Source: Rhea pennata | Lineage: Eukaryota; Chordata; Aves; Rheiformes; Rheidae | Assembly (NCBI RefSeq): GCF_028389875.1 | Contig: NC_084702.1 | Location: 47,677,053 to 47,741,052, forward strand | Reading direction: 5' to 3' | DNA length: 64,000 nt | Part shown: in pieces, positions 1-14,700 of the stretch | How the letters are laid out: each line of letters starts with the position of its first letter | Numbering within the stretch: position 1 is the stretch's first letter | Translations under genes and position numbers: made by a program | The notes under the pieces: generated by a model | The model's database searches: none | What the model was told of the DNA's origin: nothing | Seen by the model: only the letters and a program-made list of their open reading frames with translations

Positions 1-3000
1 TTTACTTAACTTCTGGCTCTACTTCCCTATTACAAAGCACAGGATAGAGTTCTGGCAAAACACTTTGAAATCCAGCAAACTTATTATCTGGGAAAGTGTC
101 AGTGGCACTAGGGCTCTCTTCCCCCCCCGCCCCAGACCTACTACCCTGGCAGGGAAGGGAGCAGCAGCGCTATCTTAGGAAGGTCTGGCTGTTTAGCTGA
201 AACACTGTAACACTGTTACAGAAATTGCTTATCAGTAACTGTTGGTACAACACCTGCGTAACTTTCAGCAGTTGGTTATAAATGTGAAAACTGAAGTGTG
301 GAGAAAGGCGAGACCCTGACTGTGGGTCACATCTCACTGTGCCAGGAAACTGCTGTTAGAACACGCAAGTTCAGGTCTAGGCGTTTCTGGCTGTTGTCTT
401 GCTCTGGATCCCTAAAACAAAACACTTAGTTTTCACCAAAAACAAATTACTGATCCAGTAAATTAGCAGCTTTCCATCTTTTAGGCAACTGAGTACCACC
501 AACCAATTTTGAACAGGAATGTGTAAACTGACTCTTATTAGAAAATCCATTCTACACCTATAGTAATTAGCCTGCATTTGCACAAAAAGTCAGTATTTCA
601 GCCTTCAGTAAACTACATTAGAGCTTTGATCCAAAACTTTTCATGCTTGCTCATGCCAAATACTCTTCTAGCGTGTATAGTCCTATACTGTCCTAGTCCT
701 GAAACAAGGTTACAGTTTGATGACAAAAAACAGGTATTAGAAATAGTTGGCATTTTTTTTTTCTTTCATTTGGCCAAAGCTTTATACAGAAATATTTGTG
801 CTATAGCAATAGGCTGAGGACTAGCAGCATTATAAGGATCATAACTTTTTTTTTGCCTAGCTGTCCACCTCAGAGTGCTTGGTACTGCAGCAAGGAATTT
901 GGATTCCTTCTTTACAGACTTAGCGGTTAGCTGTGCATTTCCACTGTGATGCAGAGGTGAATCTGCATCATCTCTTAAGCCACCGCTAAAGCATCTCCAT
1001 TAATAATGCCATTTAAACCTAATTAAAAAAAATGCAAAGTTACAATAACATGAAAGGATATGCTGGGAATCATACTGCAAGATACCATTATGGTCAAAAG
1101 CGTAGCTGTTTTTACACAGTTAAACTTTTTAAAGTCTGCTACTCCATGGTACCACTAGCCAGGAAAGAAAGCAGGAACATTGTGGTCCCCCTGAAAGAGC
1201 CATCAAACCTCCCAGCTCCAGCCTGAGTTTCCTCAGCCTATGCAGGAACCGAGCCGTGCAGTCGTAGAGGTGATACTCCGTGCCGCTGTGAGGGACAGGA
1301 GCTGCCTCAGAGGACCGGCACGCTCGGGGCAGGCCCTCGGTGAGGCCCCGGGTGGCTCTAGCTCAACAGCCTTTCGGGTGCTCGGCTGGGGTCGGGGCGC
1401 TGAGCCGAGCTCCCGGCTTTCCCTGCCCTGCTGCGCTTCGAGGCTGCGGCGGAAGCAAAGGAGCACAGGGACAAGGGGGAGCTTTTCAGACAAAAGCAAA
1501 CTGAGAGGAGCTTTTTTCCTTCATCACTATTCCTCTTTTTTTAAAAAAAAAAAAAAAAAAAGAATATGATATTCTATACACATAGGTAAGGGTGGGTTTA
1601 ACACACCCATTTTACAACTAATAAAATAGGATGAATCTAGAAGCATTCAGTACCATTTTAGCAAACAAAAACCTACAAAGATTTTTTTTTCCTTTCTGCA
1701 TCTGTATTTTTGTTTTTTCAGTGACGAGATAAGCGTTGCATTGCACTACTTCTAAGCACCTGTCCTCCCAAGACCCCTTCCACAGTTCCTGTGCCCCCAT
1801 TAAGTAGCTTGTGCTTACAAGAGACTCCACAGTAAATTGCTTGCAGCTGCACCTTTTTGTCACAGCAAAGTCAAAATTTCACGGTACTTCACCAAGCTTT
1901 TGGAAAAATGAGGCAGAGCAGGTTCTCACAGGTGTACAGTAGTGATGGCAACAGTAAAGGTAAGAAAAAGCAGACTTAACAGTCTCCTATGCTGAAATTC
2001 CTTTCACATCAAGAAACATCAAAAAAGACTAACAAACAATAAAAAGCTGCACAGAAATACCCCTGTTCATAAAGCTCCTCCACATCAAAAAAGGTACTAG
2101 GAGAACCAGCACAGGATGGAGAAGGACAGAGCAGGAGCCTGGATACCAGTGAAAACTTTGCAGCTCAGAAGAGGAAGGGCAATGTGCTTCAAGAGAAGCA
2201 GAAGACAGGTGGCCCTGGGCTCCCCTGCGTGCTGCGGGTAGCCCTTGCAGGTAGTGCAGGCAGTTGTGGGGCGGCACCAGCTTCTCTCAAGGCCCCTGGA
2301 GAACCCGAAAATTTGGAGAGGTGCTGAAACAAGAAGTCGCTGCGTGCCTTTCCCCCCGAAAGCGTCCTCCTCTCTGGCTGGCAGCTCAGGACCCCAACTG
2401 CATCTGGAAGCATCTTTCCTTACTGGGTTCTGCGCGCTTTCCGGATCGACCTCCTGTTGGTCTCGTCTCACACTGGCCAAGCCCACGCCGCAGCTACATG
2501 CAGGCTACTGCAGCCACCAGCAACTCTTCTACATGATCCCTTCATTTGCTCCTATCAGTTATTTGGCTGCTGCCATACTCACACCCTGTGGGAAATTCTT
2601 CAGTTAAAAGTTTTACAAAACAGGAGAACTAGTCCAACTGCGATGCAGGCAGAGGTCAACCAACAGCACAATCTCTTCCCGCGCTTTCTTGAGGCCCTCA
2701 TCTGTAAATGGTACGCAGGACATCCAGAGCACTGACAGCTATGGGAGACAAGGCCAAAAACTTTTTCCATAACCGGCGAAGCGGAGTGCAAACAGTATTC
2801 GGTGCTGCTGGCGATTGCCTTGCCGCGGAGCTGAAGGACCCAGCCGGGAGGGGGTCGGGGGAAGCCCCGAAGCTCTGCGCGCAGCTGAGCCGTTCCCTCC
2901 GCACAGGGGCCGGAGCGACGCAGCACCGGCAGCTTTTCCTCCTTGTGCCCGAGCCTTTCCAAGCCGGCAGAGTCGCACGGGGAAGCGCTGCGGGGAAGCG

Positions 3001-5040
3001 GGCTGATTACCGGATAAAAGGTGTCTGTCTCCCACGACTATCAGCCTGCATCTTTTACAGAGGTCCTTCAAATTAATCATCAAATAATCTCCCTGCCATT
3101 TATTCCACATCCCCACAAAGCAGAATAATCAGAAGTGCACTTTGGAAACATGACATTTTTGTCTTCAGTTTTCCACAAATCACTGTTGACAAAGAGGAAT
3201 TTTTACTTGCTTTCCCTATAACAAGTTCATGTTTTAAATAATCAACATTTCCTATGAAAAACAGAATCTACCCCTCATGTATGTTCTTCCTTATGCTCTG
3301 CTAAACCACCTTCTCTATCAGCAACCTCAATGATGTATTTAAGCATACTCAAAATACAGTATTTTTTTTTCCTGGAATTGTTTTCTACATTGGGGGATGT
3401 TTTCCCTTCTTCTTCCCCTTCCATCCTATCCCCACTACAAATCCACATTGCTACGCTCCTAACACTTCTCCAAGTGCTGCTAAGAAAAAAGCTTAAATAG
3501 AAGGACACCGCTTCCAGTGAGCAGTATTAAACTTTTATAAGATTCAGAGAGGGCTTGGGCTGGTGTTCCAGTGCTGCAGCCAGCTGGAATTGTGCTCCTT
3601 GGTTCAGCTCCCTGCGATCACGCTCATCGAAGAGAGTTGGGTGGAGGCGCGGATCCACAGCCAGGGTGACGGCGAAGGGCAATGAGCCCTCTCCTTACTT
3701 GGCATGTTTCTTTTACAAGATTTCATCTGTAAACCACCGAGCGCTGCTGCTATTGAGGCATCTCGAGATAAAGCATTCAGGAAGGAAAAGCGGACTGAAA
3801 CCACCCTCCTTTTTGATCAGCATCCTGGAACTCCTCAAGATCATTTCCCCTTAGGAAATACGTATGCTTAGAGTTAAGGTATAGCTCAAAGAACGATGCC
3901 CTAATATAAAAACGTGTGTTAGCTAAGTTGGTCAATAAACATCTACAGGGCCGGTCGCAGAGGCCCTTCAGGTCGCTGAAGCTCGCCTGTGGCTTGGTCT
4001 GCCCCAATGGGGCTGCAAGGTGGAGACCTTGCCCGGAAAGGAGACCTTGCCACCCAGCCTAGCCCCAGCCGCCCGCTGTCCTGCCCCAGGCGCCGGGGTC
4101 GCGCCGCTCCGGCCCCGTCTCACTGGGGTGGTCGGGCTGGAAGGCAGAAAGCAGAGAGGCCCAAAGCGCCCTGTCCTGCCTCCCTCCACAGTCAGGCAAG
4201 ACCCAAGATGACTGAGCAGCATCTCTGCTCAGCTCTTCAGGAAACTACTTCTTACGGCAGCATTTTCTCCACTTACTCAAATGCTCCAGCACGGTGTCAG
4301 ACACTGACTTTTTCCACACAGCTTGCTGCAGCCATGGGAGTTTTCAAAGCCTGGGGAGCCCTTCAACCACAGCTGCAAATACAAGCTAGAAGCGATAATT
4401 TTTGCACCGGGGGAGTATGCAAGTGCAAACCTAAGTTGTTTCTGTTCTCCTCCTGAACCTGATGCTCTAGGGGGGGACTCGAACAAGTTACGTTCGCAAC
4501 TTTTCCAATCACAACCAATGCTACGATACCACCCCAGTCTCACAGGGGACATTACTATGAAAAATTATACCATGAGCAACTGCAAGAGCAACAGGTGACT
4601 CCTGTGCACGGTCCTGTGCCAGGGAAAGCAAAGGGGATAGCACAGGATGGAAAGAGGCAGACCCGAGTAAGCGATTTTCTTTAGATGCTTATTCGATTCC
4701 TCTCCATCCCCAATAATCATGGAAAACTCAAGATTATTTTTTCCTTCTTCAATATTCCAATGATTTTTTTTCTCTTTTCATCTCTTCATATTTCTTCAAG
4801 TTTTCCTTTTTTTTTTCTTTTTTATGTCGGACTTCTGATTCAGTACATCCCCTCAGCAGTGCTGACAGCAAAGAGTTAACAACTAAGCTGCAACTGCTTT
4901 AAAGCAAGTCTCCCGAAACCGCTTTCAGCCTCCTTCCACAGGGAAATACGCGTCCTTCCATGGTAAGGGAAAGCAGAGTTGTGCCGCATCCAGGACCTTT
5001 CTTCCCCTCCCCCCCCCCCCCCCCCAAGATTAACGCTGAT
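1..5040. other. Intergenic, no gene recognised
   Basis: I see no conserved protein, splice-linked exon set or RNA gene here. Open frames on both strands are short and mutually overlapping, with compositions like translated noncoding DNA. CpG-enriched patches lie at about 1240-1450, 2780-3010 and 4020-4150. There is a 19-base A run at 1543-1561 and a 17-base C run at 5009-5025. By synteny with mammals, the next gene beyond GLRX on this side would be ELL2, but no ELL2-like coding sequence is visible. Confidence 0.6.
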
Positions 5041-5275
5041 AGAAAATACCGCCGCTTAAATCGCAGCCTCCGCTTCCCGCTAGGTTCGGGCTTCGAGGCA
5101 CCGGGGAATCCAGGGAAACGTCTGCCGCGGCGCAGCCCGGCCCGCGACGGCGGGTCGCCCTCCCGCCTCGCCCCCCTACGCCCCCCGAAGCGACCGCCGC
5201 CGCCCGCTCCCGTTCCGGTTTTAGCGCAGGAAGGCGGCGTATTTACCGCTGCGGTCTCCCTTCGTTTCGTTTTTA
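5041..5275. promoter_or_regulatory. CpG island, possible promoter
   Basis: A hand count gives about 36 CpG dinucleotides in these roughly 235 bp, far above the flanks, with high overall GC. Such density in a vertebrate genome usually marks an unmethylated promoter or enhancer. No recognisable first exon lies on either side, so it may serve a noncoding transcript or a distal element. A 17-C run abuts it on the left and a 16-G run lies about 330 bp to the right. Confidence 0.6.
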
Positions 5276-5458
5276 CTGGGGGGAGGCAGACTGGGAAGAT
5301 GGCAAGCTGCAGACCTTCCCAACGTCGTTATACGTAGTTTTTCCTAAAGATCTTGTTTTTCCTTCTGTTTCTAGGCGGATGCTTTCCTACAACAGCAACA
5401 GGTTATATGGAGGGGTGGGGGGGAGAACAGGAGGCTCCCCCCATGTTGAGGGCAGCGG

Positions 5459-5488
5459 TCTCAAAAACCATCGTCTCAAAAACCATCG
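5459..5488. repeat. Two-copy 15-bp tandem repeat
   Basis: The unit TCTCAAAAACCATCG occurs twice in direct succession with no mismatch. It lies in the flank of the CpG island. Confidence 0.85.
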
Positions 5489-5602
5489 TCTCCCGGTCTC
5501 CCCGCAGATCGCCTGGGGCACCTCCAGGCTGCCAGCTGCGCCCGGCAGGCCGGACACCAGCAGGACGAACTCGGCCCCTGCTATATTTCAGCAGAACAGC
5601 CT

Positions 5603-5618
5603 GGGGGGGGGGGGGGGG
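5603..5618 (+). repeat. Poly-G run (16 G)
   Basis: An uninterrupted run of 16 G on the plus strand. Length may be inexact because homopolymers are error-prone in sequencing. It could support G-quadruplex formation. Confidence 0.85.
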
Positions 5619-5705
5619 AAGCCTACGTAGTTTCTTTTAGCCACAGGGAAAAAGTCTTCCTCGGAGCTCTCGTCCTCCTCAGATGCCCCAGCGATAAGCT
5701 GCCAC

Positions 5706-5724
5706 CGCAGCAGCAGCAGCAGCA
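5706..5724 (+). repeat. Short (CAG)6 microsatellite
   Basis: Six or so CAG triplets in a row within GC-rich intergenic sequence. No coding context is evident. Confidence 0.75.
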
Positions 5725-8700
5725 GGTCTGCCTTGGTTAATTCCTGTAGCCACAAAACCACTTTTTTTCAATTCAGATGACTTCATACATCAAAAATGAG
5801 TAATAACACTTCTCTTGCTTTCCACGGCTGAGGTGAGAGGGGAAAGCGTGGTGGCCGTAGGAGGGAGTGATGCACACCCTGGTGTCTAGCCAGGGCACCG
5901 GCTGCTGTTAGCTTTCTTTGAAAAATTTCGTTCAAGTAACTCACCACCCGCAGCAGAACCAACCCATGCCTTTGGGGGGTGGGGGTTGGAGGGTTTTTTT
6001 CCCCCTCCTTCTCTCTCCAGTTATTACCCATGTTTGCGTTCACCTCCGGCATCAGTGAGAAACGCGCTCAGCAGCGTCCACATAATCCCAGATTAACATC
6101 CTGTCCGCAGCAGTCGCCTAAGGCACCGCCGCAGCGGGCTAGCGAGCGTCCAGGGTGCCCGCGTGCGGCACGCGGAGGGGACGAGCTGGTGCCATCACAA
6201 GGGTCCCTTCCCCTTCCCCCGCCTCCCCCAGCTCCTTGCGGTATTGCACTGGGTTCAGCCAGAATTTAACTCTTCACTGGATGACGCACTTTGAGGAGCA
6301 CATTGCTAGAGACGAAAATACCAGAGGAAAGGGAAGTAACAGCAGTGAGACAGTCACGAGAAGAGTTCAGCGAGGACGTACAGCAAGCACTCCCCCCGCT
6401 GCCGTGGCCGAAACCGGGTTAGCTTCCCTGGCTGAGTGCCGCGGGCAAGAACCGGCACGCGCCCTGCTAGAATTCAGCCTTTTTCGGTATTTGCTCAAGG
6501 CGTTCGTAAGCAGCGTTGCGTGTTTCTCCAGGACACGGGAGCAGGCTGCTGTAACAGTATTTGTCACCACTGTTATTCAGGAGTTAGCTGAGCGATGACT
6601 ATGAGAGGGTTCAGTTTTCCACAGGTATCCCAAAGTCCAGCCTGTTCCTACCCAAAGACCTGCTGGCAAGATCAGCCTTCCGAGAAGGCCTTACCAGATG
6701 TTCAGGTTGTGGCTGAGCCAGAGGTGTTACAAAACAAGCTTTGATCTTGGTCACATCCAGAAAGCACAAAGACGCGTAAAAGTAGTTGCAACACAAAATC
6801 TGCCACCTTTTCCAAACATAAAGACAGGCCGATTTCTCATCACGCTCCGGAGCTGAGTCAGTAGCCCCCACCCCGACGCCTGCCTGTTCCTCCCTCTCCT
6901 GGTCAGTATTGTGCACGTCTGCTGGGAATGCTGCTGGACAGCCCGGCCTTTGCTTTAGGTGACGCTTTACTCTTTCCGAGCGGGCAGGTATTCCCTGCGA
7001 CGCCTCCTTGCTGTGGCTGGAGAGAGCAGGAGCCTACATCGCTCTCCTTTGGTCGGCCCTTTAACTGCAGCCAGGGCAGCGTTACTCCCCTGGAGCAGGG
7101 CTTCATTTTCTCCTAAGCCAGCAGCAGATTTTAACCTTATAGATGCAGCATATGGGCCAATAACTCCTTCCACTGTCATTTTTAATCCGTACTCTCATTT
7201 TCTCCAGTTCATAATGACGTGTTGGATCCACAGCACTGGGACCTCCAGTTTTCTATAAAAGCTGCCAGGCATTTGGAAAGCTTCCTCTAAAACTAATGAC
7301 GTTTTCAGTCGGTGACCCAGTGTTTGCTAAAAAAGGACTGCCAGCGCTTTTCAAAGAGATATAACGTTATAAAAAGAAAATAGGTCAGACTCTGCTGGAG
7401 AAGAACGGCATGGTTTGCTGATTAGAGGTCAGGCCGAATCACACCACGTCTTCCAGAACTTCACTTACTCGGGTTTCAAAGCCGTCTGCCTGCTTGTGTC
7501 AAGGCACCGAAATCACAAGTCTCTGGTTGCCCGTTCACATCCAGCCCAACTCCTGCAGGGTGCGTGCACATAAAAGCACGTCATTTAGAAGGTCTCTCTG
7601 GGAGCAATTGCTGGAACCAACAGTACAGCAGGATATACAGAGAATTAAATTATTATCTGCTCAGGAGGACCAAGCGCAACTTTCCTACGTGCGCATCTTG
7701 GGCCTCTGAAATTGTCTGCTCTAGTTGAGCAAAGAAGTCCAAACCAACCATGAATCAGGCTACACAACATGAAATTAGATGCCTGTCTTGTGCAAGGGGA
7801 GGGAGGAGACGGCCGCAAAAGGAGTACCCTCAAGTCATTTGGCAAGACTGTTTTTTCCACAGCTGTTATATACAGTTTATCCTTTTCAGAAATTCTGCAG
7901 CTCGTAACCAGAAAGGTCACTCCAGAAAGCACCTGCACCCCTCGCGCCGCCTCCCCTGCCGAGGGCTTCACGCGCTTCGCCGCTCAGCGCCGCCCGGCTA
8001 ACGCTCGGCCGCAAACGAGGGGCAAGAGCCGAGTCTCCTGTCACATTCACCTCGTTCAGTTCCCGTAATCGCGAAAGCCTTCCAGTTCATGCGCGCAGAC
8101 AAGTCAGGTCGGTACGCTGCCTGTAAGAGGAGCACCGCAGCGCTGCTGCCTGCTCGGCCGTGCGCCTAACGACGGGGCTCGCGCCACCGCCTTCGCCCTG
8201 CCGCTCCGTCCCTGCCTGGGAAAAGACACCGAGCTACTCAGCAAATTCCTACAAATAAATTCGTAGGAAAAGTAACGAAAAGAAAAACCTCAGTAGAAGC
8301 GCCATGGCAATTTTAGGCAAAAGCTATTCTAAAAATGAGAATTAAACCAAGACTAGAATTTAATGCTTTTACATTTTGCAAGGAGCAAAACAAGATCTTC
8401 AACTTGTGCCTCATCTTTCCAGCTTCTTAACACTCCACAGTTAAATCACAGTTTGAGCACTGACTCGGGAAGAGCTGCGTTGCCTGCTGAATCACCAGCC
8501 ACGCCACTTCCTGCACCACCTTCGCGCACCGTATCCCGCGATCCTCGCCCCACCAGAGCCAGCCGAGACGTCCCGCTGACGGTTACAGACTGCGTGGCTG
8601 GCAGCGTGCAAAGGCTTCAGGCAGGAACGTCACGTTACCTTTAGCTGTTGCAGGTTTATACCTTGTATACCGTGTGTTGCAAAGAGGAAGCATCGAGGGT

Positions 8701-11700
8701 TCGAAGCTGAGAGCAGAAAGTGCTCAGAGCACTTGGAAAAATAAGGAACCTGCCCAATGCCTCCTCCTCAGCTCACACAGCAGTAGTGGGTCAGGCGTCC
8801 AGGGAAAAGGATTTCTGAGGCCTGACGTTATTTTACCACCTCTCAAACTACACCTTCATTTCTTTTTATTTAAAGCATCCCTACAGGATGCAGAATAGCA
8901 AATACAAACACAAGATGCGGCAATTACCCGCAGCACCGTCCTCGAGACGCGGGCAAACCGGGAAATCTCACTGGAGAGTACGCGGAAGTCCAGAAAGCTG
9001 CTCGCAGTCAGCGGCCAGGCGCTGCCTCAGCCCTTCTGGCGCACGGGGGAGCCCCAGCTAATTGCCCCCCTCGACTGACCCCTTCCAGCTTCGCCGCTTT
9101 TCGCGCCGAACGCGTTTCTTCCGCAGCGACCCCCGCGGTCGCCCGCCCCGTTCCTGCGGCGTTCAGCTCCGGGCTTCAGGCCGCAGCACAGCTGGAAATA
9201 CCTGCTGGTTTCTGTATGCACAGAATGCTTGTCACCCTGGTAAAGCACAACCCTGGTAAGGCACAGCTCCCCTTCCCTTTCCAAAATATTTTTAAATAAT
9301 AATAATAATTTCTCTGTAGTGTTGAACATCTAAAAAAAAAAAAAGGAAGAAAAAGAAAAGAAAAGGATGCAGGAAAAAAAAATCAGTGTCAACATCACCT
9401 CTCTCTAATAAATATCTCATGTCTTCCTCATTCCTTTTGAGGCTGTTTCCAACTAAAACGGCAGAGGCCTCTCAGGGTACCCTTTGCCACTGCTTATAGA
9501 GGGGTTTTTGTGGCTTTTAGCAGCCTGATAACCCTTACAGGGGAACTTTGTGTTACACCAGTTTCAGGAAGCAGAAGTCCAGTCACTTTGGAAAGAGTCA
9601 TACCCAACTTAAGCAGAAAAGAGCTCCTAGATATGATTTCAGAGAAACAAAGTTTATTTTCTGTAGAAACTGCAACACTCCGCACATAGTTTGGAGGAAT
9701 ACTATGTATTATACTGTATAAATAGAGTACTGCTGTATATTGGGGTAAAAAAAAGTAACAGTATTTGTGGATCCCTATTCCCCCATAGCTTTGCTTCAAG
9801 GGAAGTTGAACTACTGGGAATTTAGTTCTGGCTCTCTTGGCCTCTTCTCCTCCCATCCCTGGGCTCACATCCTAGACACTGGCAACCCACATGCTGAACC
9901 AGCCTGGCTACTCTCCGTTTTTGAAGGGGTACGTTCAGGCGAAGGGCCCTAGGAGCCCTTTCAGCCCGTGCAAGCGGCTCCCAGGCCCTCACAGTCTTGC
10001 TTTCTTCATGCACAAAGCCCGTCGCGAGCTGCACAGCATCGATGCAGCAGGACTTGCCCGGCACGCCACGAAATCCGTGCTAACGCAGGATCCCGGAGGC
10101 CCCGTTCTAGGTGAGGGCGGCTGGGGTCGAGGCTGCAGAGAGGACGGGTGCTGGGGGCTCCTGGTCCCCACAGCCCCCCACCTTTTCGGCTTCCCCTCCC
10201 TCCCCTCAGCGCTCCACCACCGCCGAGCGGCCAAGCCACCACGGACACAAGGGGACACCACAAACGCATCACGCTCCCATCAAGTCATTCCCCGGCCACA
10301 TGGCAATGGCGGGGGTTCCTCTGAAACAGAAGCTTCTTGGTTTGTTATTTAAACTTAGCTAAATTATCTTGAAAATAAAGCCTTGCACTTCTCTCCCTGC
10401 CAGTCTCCAAGAAGCAACAGAAATTTATCATCTTGCAGGTGTTCATGTGCACCAGCCACTGTTGAGCATTGATGGTCTGGACCCATCTACAGACAGACTG
10501 TTCTCCTGTAGGCAGGATAATAAACCAAAATTCTGCAACAGCTGCATTTTAAATGAGCTCAGAATCAGACTATCTGAGGACGTATTCAAGTTGATCGACA
10601 TCGGGATTAACCACATTTCCAAGGATGCTCTCTGGCCTCTTCCATTTTTCTTCCAAGTGAGACACCCAGGAACACCAGGACACGTCCCACTGCATAGTCA
10701 CCTCCTGCTTAGAAAATTCAGCATCCAGGGAACACACCTCAAACAGTTTCCCCTTAAATCAGCTTTGCAGGTGCTCCAATAATCTTTCCTTAAGGACCAG
10801 TAAAGAAACTTGCAGTAGGGGAGTGTTATTTTATATCTTATTATTAGATGTTTTGGGTTTCTACTTTTCAGAAGTTCAGTCAGACTGGCAATAAAATCAC
10901 AGTGGTATTATGTTATCGATAGAGCCCAAGGCCGAAAGGTTTTATAACGCAACCTCAGGACCAGCTGACGTCAGCTAGAGGAATCGATATTTGGTACAAG
11001 ACAGGAGTGGACACTCTCTAGGGTTTCAACATGGAACAGAAAAAATTGTTTTCATGCTTTAAAAGCTTTTAATATATTTTGTGAATTCCTTGCATATTCT
11101 GTGCTTATTTATTGCTGTTCCTCCTCCAGAATCTATTACAGCAGTGTTACCTGGATACCTGTCTGGGAAGAACGTGTCTCACGGTAACCATGTAAGATAA
11201 ACATCCGGCTCTGTCATCTAATAGAAGATTATCAGCAGTTGTTAGGCTACTGCTTCCTTAGCCACGTGATGGATGTAATTACTGCAGCATTTGCCTGCAC
11301 CCGCTTTTGGAGCGGATGTCCTGCAGCACCTCACCCTGCCTTGTACGGGGGTCTTAATTTTGTCTGTTTGCAGAACCAAAACATGGGTCTATTCTCGAGT
11401 ATGATTTTAGAAAGAAGATTCTTTAGAAACGCCTGGATGAGCAAGCGCCCACCAAGATGAGTATGACTAGCAGACAGACCTTAAGTTTAGTCAGAATGCA
11501 GATCCTCTGAAAAACTGAATATATTTTTGACAGAAAAAAAAAAGAAACAAATGAATTAAATTTGACGTTAAGCATTATTTAAAGCCCAGACTGGCAGAAT
11601 GGATACATGCAAACCTTGTGCCTTCTGCTTTGCATCCATTTTTCTCTGCTAAAAAAATGTTTCAGAAAACACAAGTTTCAGAATATATTAATAAGATGCA

Positions 11701-14700
11701 TTAGCATCAGACCAACCTATAAGCACTTAACATGAGAAGATCCCTTTTATGAAGATCTTTCAACCTAATCTACCCGGGTGACACAGGCAAGAACACATTT
11801 GAAAGTAAAAATTAGTTTTAGCTTTGATCTTCCAACTCAAATGGCAAACTACGGAAGACAGGCGAATTTGCAAATAACTTTTCTACACTCCAAAACAATT
11901 TGGGGAGGACATATTCCCTTACTTCCCTCAAAACACTGTCTATGTTAACACTGGAATAAATAATGCAGCTTTTCATAAAAGCAAAGAAAAAAAAATGTTA
12001 ACTCAGTTATTTAAGCAGAAGTCTCAGAAACCTACATTGCACAATAGTATCATGCACAAATATGGTGGAAGTCAAAAAAAAATACTATTTCGATACCTTT
12101 CTTATAACACGTTTTCCTTGCCTTTATGCTACTCAATTAAATTTACTAATTCTTAAACTTTTGGCCTAGAGTCATCTTTTCTATTCAAGCAGCTCAGCTG
12201 ACTTAATGGCTAATGTATATCAACATGAGTGGAAAGAAAAACTGTGGACACGATGCATTTGCAAAATAACATAATGACAGAGGCTTGCATACACTCCCAA
12301 TACATTGCTGGGCAGTAGCATTACCAATAGGAAGTTGCTTTGAATTTTCCAATAAAACTCTGAAGGCAAGAGGAAATATACTGAATACCAGCCTTCTAAT
12401 AGTCCAGTATGAAACATTACTTCAGGTACTTCTCAGCTGTAATATTATTCAATTAAATAAACACTCAATCACCCAGGGAACATTACACTTAGAGAAACAT
12501 AAAGGCAGGAAATGTACTCAGCTAGGCAAATACAGAATGGAAGTAGAAGACGGGAAATTACTAACAGAAGCCAGGCCAAGTGGAATATGCCTGACCCAAA
12601 ATGATTGCCAATACCCCTATGCTGAAGCTAACACAGAAACATAGAAGATGTATTTGGTCTCCTGTCTTCATTAGCATGACCAAATAAAAACATTGGCCTT
12701 TACCCAATTAGCAAATACAGACAAGAAAGTATTAAAAAAAAAAAAAAAAAAAAAAAGCAGCACGAGGGTTATTTATTCTGCTGAACAAACACACAGCAGG
12801 CTTTACCAGAAACTATTAAATTAATCTGCACAAAAAGCAAAGGTTTAAGTTCATTGGAAGGAAGACTCATGATTATATTGCACTAATACAGTGTTAAAAG
12901 TGATGATTCTAGAGGTCTGCAGGTGATTTCTAGTAAATTCCTTTAACCTTATTGCAACCCAGCTTTGCATTTTCTAAAACGGAGACAGTATTGCTTCTCT
13001 GCATCACAGAAGTGATGAAACCACTACAAGTGCTAGTAAATAAACATACAAAAATTTAATGCCTAAATGATATCAGTGATAGTTTTAAAGTAAACTTTAA
13101 TAGATTTAAGTTTAGTGAAAATGTTTAATGTTATTCATAGATAGCAATTTCTTATTTAGAAAGACAAATCAGATTTTTAATCTTGTTGAATTGTTCCAGA
13201 TCAACAGCTCTTCAAAGGGACGGCACCCAACCAGCCTCACATGCCAGGTATGTTACTCAGCACTCGCTAGAGCTGCGCAACACAACACAACAAGAACAGG
13301 CTGGACCTGTGCCTCCTGCCACCTCTCCTTCTTTAAAGGAATCCTGTTGTTTCCACCTCGTCCCTTTTGTCTGATGTATTCTCCAGGGGAACCAGAGAAG
13401 GAATGACATATTTTTAATAATATCAAAGTTAATATAAAGGCAGATTCGGAACGGTGCCAAAAATCACAATGAGGTCCTCCAACTCACCAGATTTTACTTC
13501 TGAGACATTAAAGACCAGCTTAAAAAAAAAAAAAAAAAAAAATTCAGGCGATATCTGCTGCGCATATGCAATATCTATCCAAGCCAGCCAATGAAAATCA
13601 TTTGACTCAGGCGAGCAGGGCAGGGAAAATTACAGCAGAAAACAGTTTCAAAGAAAAAGCCTTTCTTTTATGCTTTAAAAAAGTACAATGAGGAACATCA
13701 GTTCCTTTCCATGTCCCACACAGAGAATTATAGTTGCAAACACTGTAAATATTGACTAGAAAAAGGCCTATTTGCAGCCAGCTTGGCCACAAAGCTTCAC
13801 CATAAGACTTCCTTCCATAAGCCTTTCCCCTTCTCTAGCCCCACGGCCATGAATCAGCTCCTTCTTTTCTCCTAATGTCTGCCCCAACAGAGATTCTAGT
13901 TTTTCCGCTTGTCTTTTAATAACAACTTTCTTTACCCTAACACTCAACATTCCCCCCACCCCCGACCCAGCCCCTGTCTAGACCAGACTGCCATGCCCTC
14001 CCAGAAAATACCTACCACCTCACCCGCGCTTCACCTTCCCTTGTCTGTTAGGTAGTGTTATTTCTAAAATCTGGGCTCTCTGACCAAAAAAGAAAAAGAA
14101 AAAAAGAAAAAAAAAAGAAAAAGAAAAAAGCATGCTCTCTTTTTTCATATTTTGAAAGATGCAAGACACAAATATGCCCACATTAGAGGGCATCAGCTTA
14201 ATTTGGCGTTTGGAGACAAATCCGATGCTTGCTAGAGTAGGCAACATCCTCCTAGGGGCTCCAATTGATGATGGATTGTGCCCTCGATCAACCCCACAAG
14301 CCATAGCAATAGGTATTTCAGAAAATACCAGACTGCATCCAGCTCAGCTATTCTCCCCCCGCCATAAATTATTTGTTCAAAAAGACAGAACCAAGTACTT
14401 CTCTCAAGCCAGCGAGCCGCTCGCTCTACGTGCCCGCTCGGCGTCGCCACGCGCGACCTGCTGCCGCCACCTCCTGGGAGCTGCGCCTGGCGCTGGCCGC
14501 CGCCTGCTGACATCGGCCCCATCAAACTGCAGGCGGAGAACCGGAGAATGATTTGCTTTCAGCTGTTGCCAGGAGAAATACAAGCGCAGCTTATGCTTGC
14601 CTTGCTTTGCTCTCCAGAGGAGCAAGCAAGCACCGTCACTCAGTTCAGTGCAAATCGCGTGTCTACATCACATAAAATCAATTACAGATACCAAGATATG

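Noticed and set aside
2600-2760. Minus-strand peptide containing DEGLKKAREEIVLLVDLC
   Set aside because: It looks protein-like, but the upstream frame is closed by a TAG, there is no convincing donor, and the adjoining reading is in another frame. Not enough to call an exon.
10369-10782. 137-codon plus-strand open frame
   Set aside because: No family resemblance, no splice or promoter context, and a length expected by chance among six frames of 64 kb.
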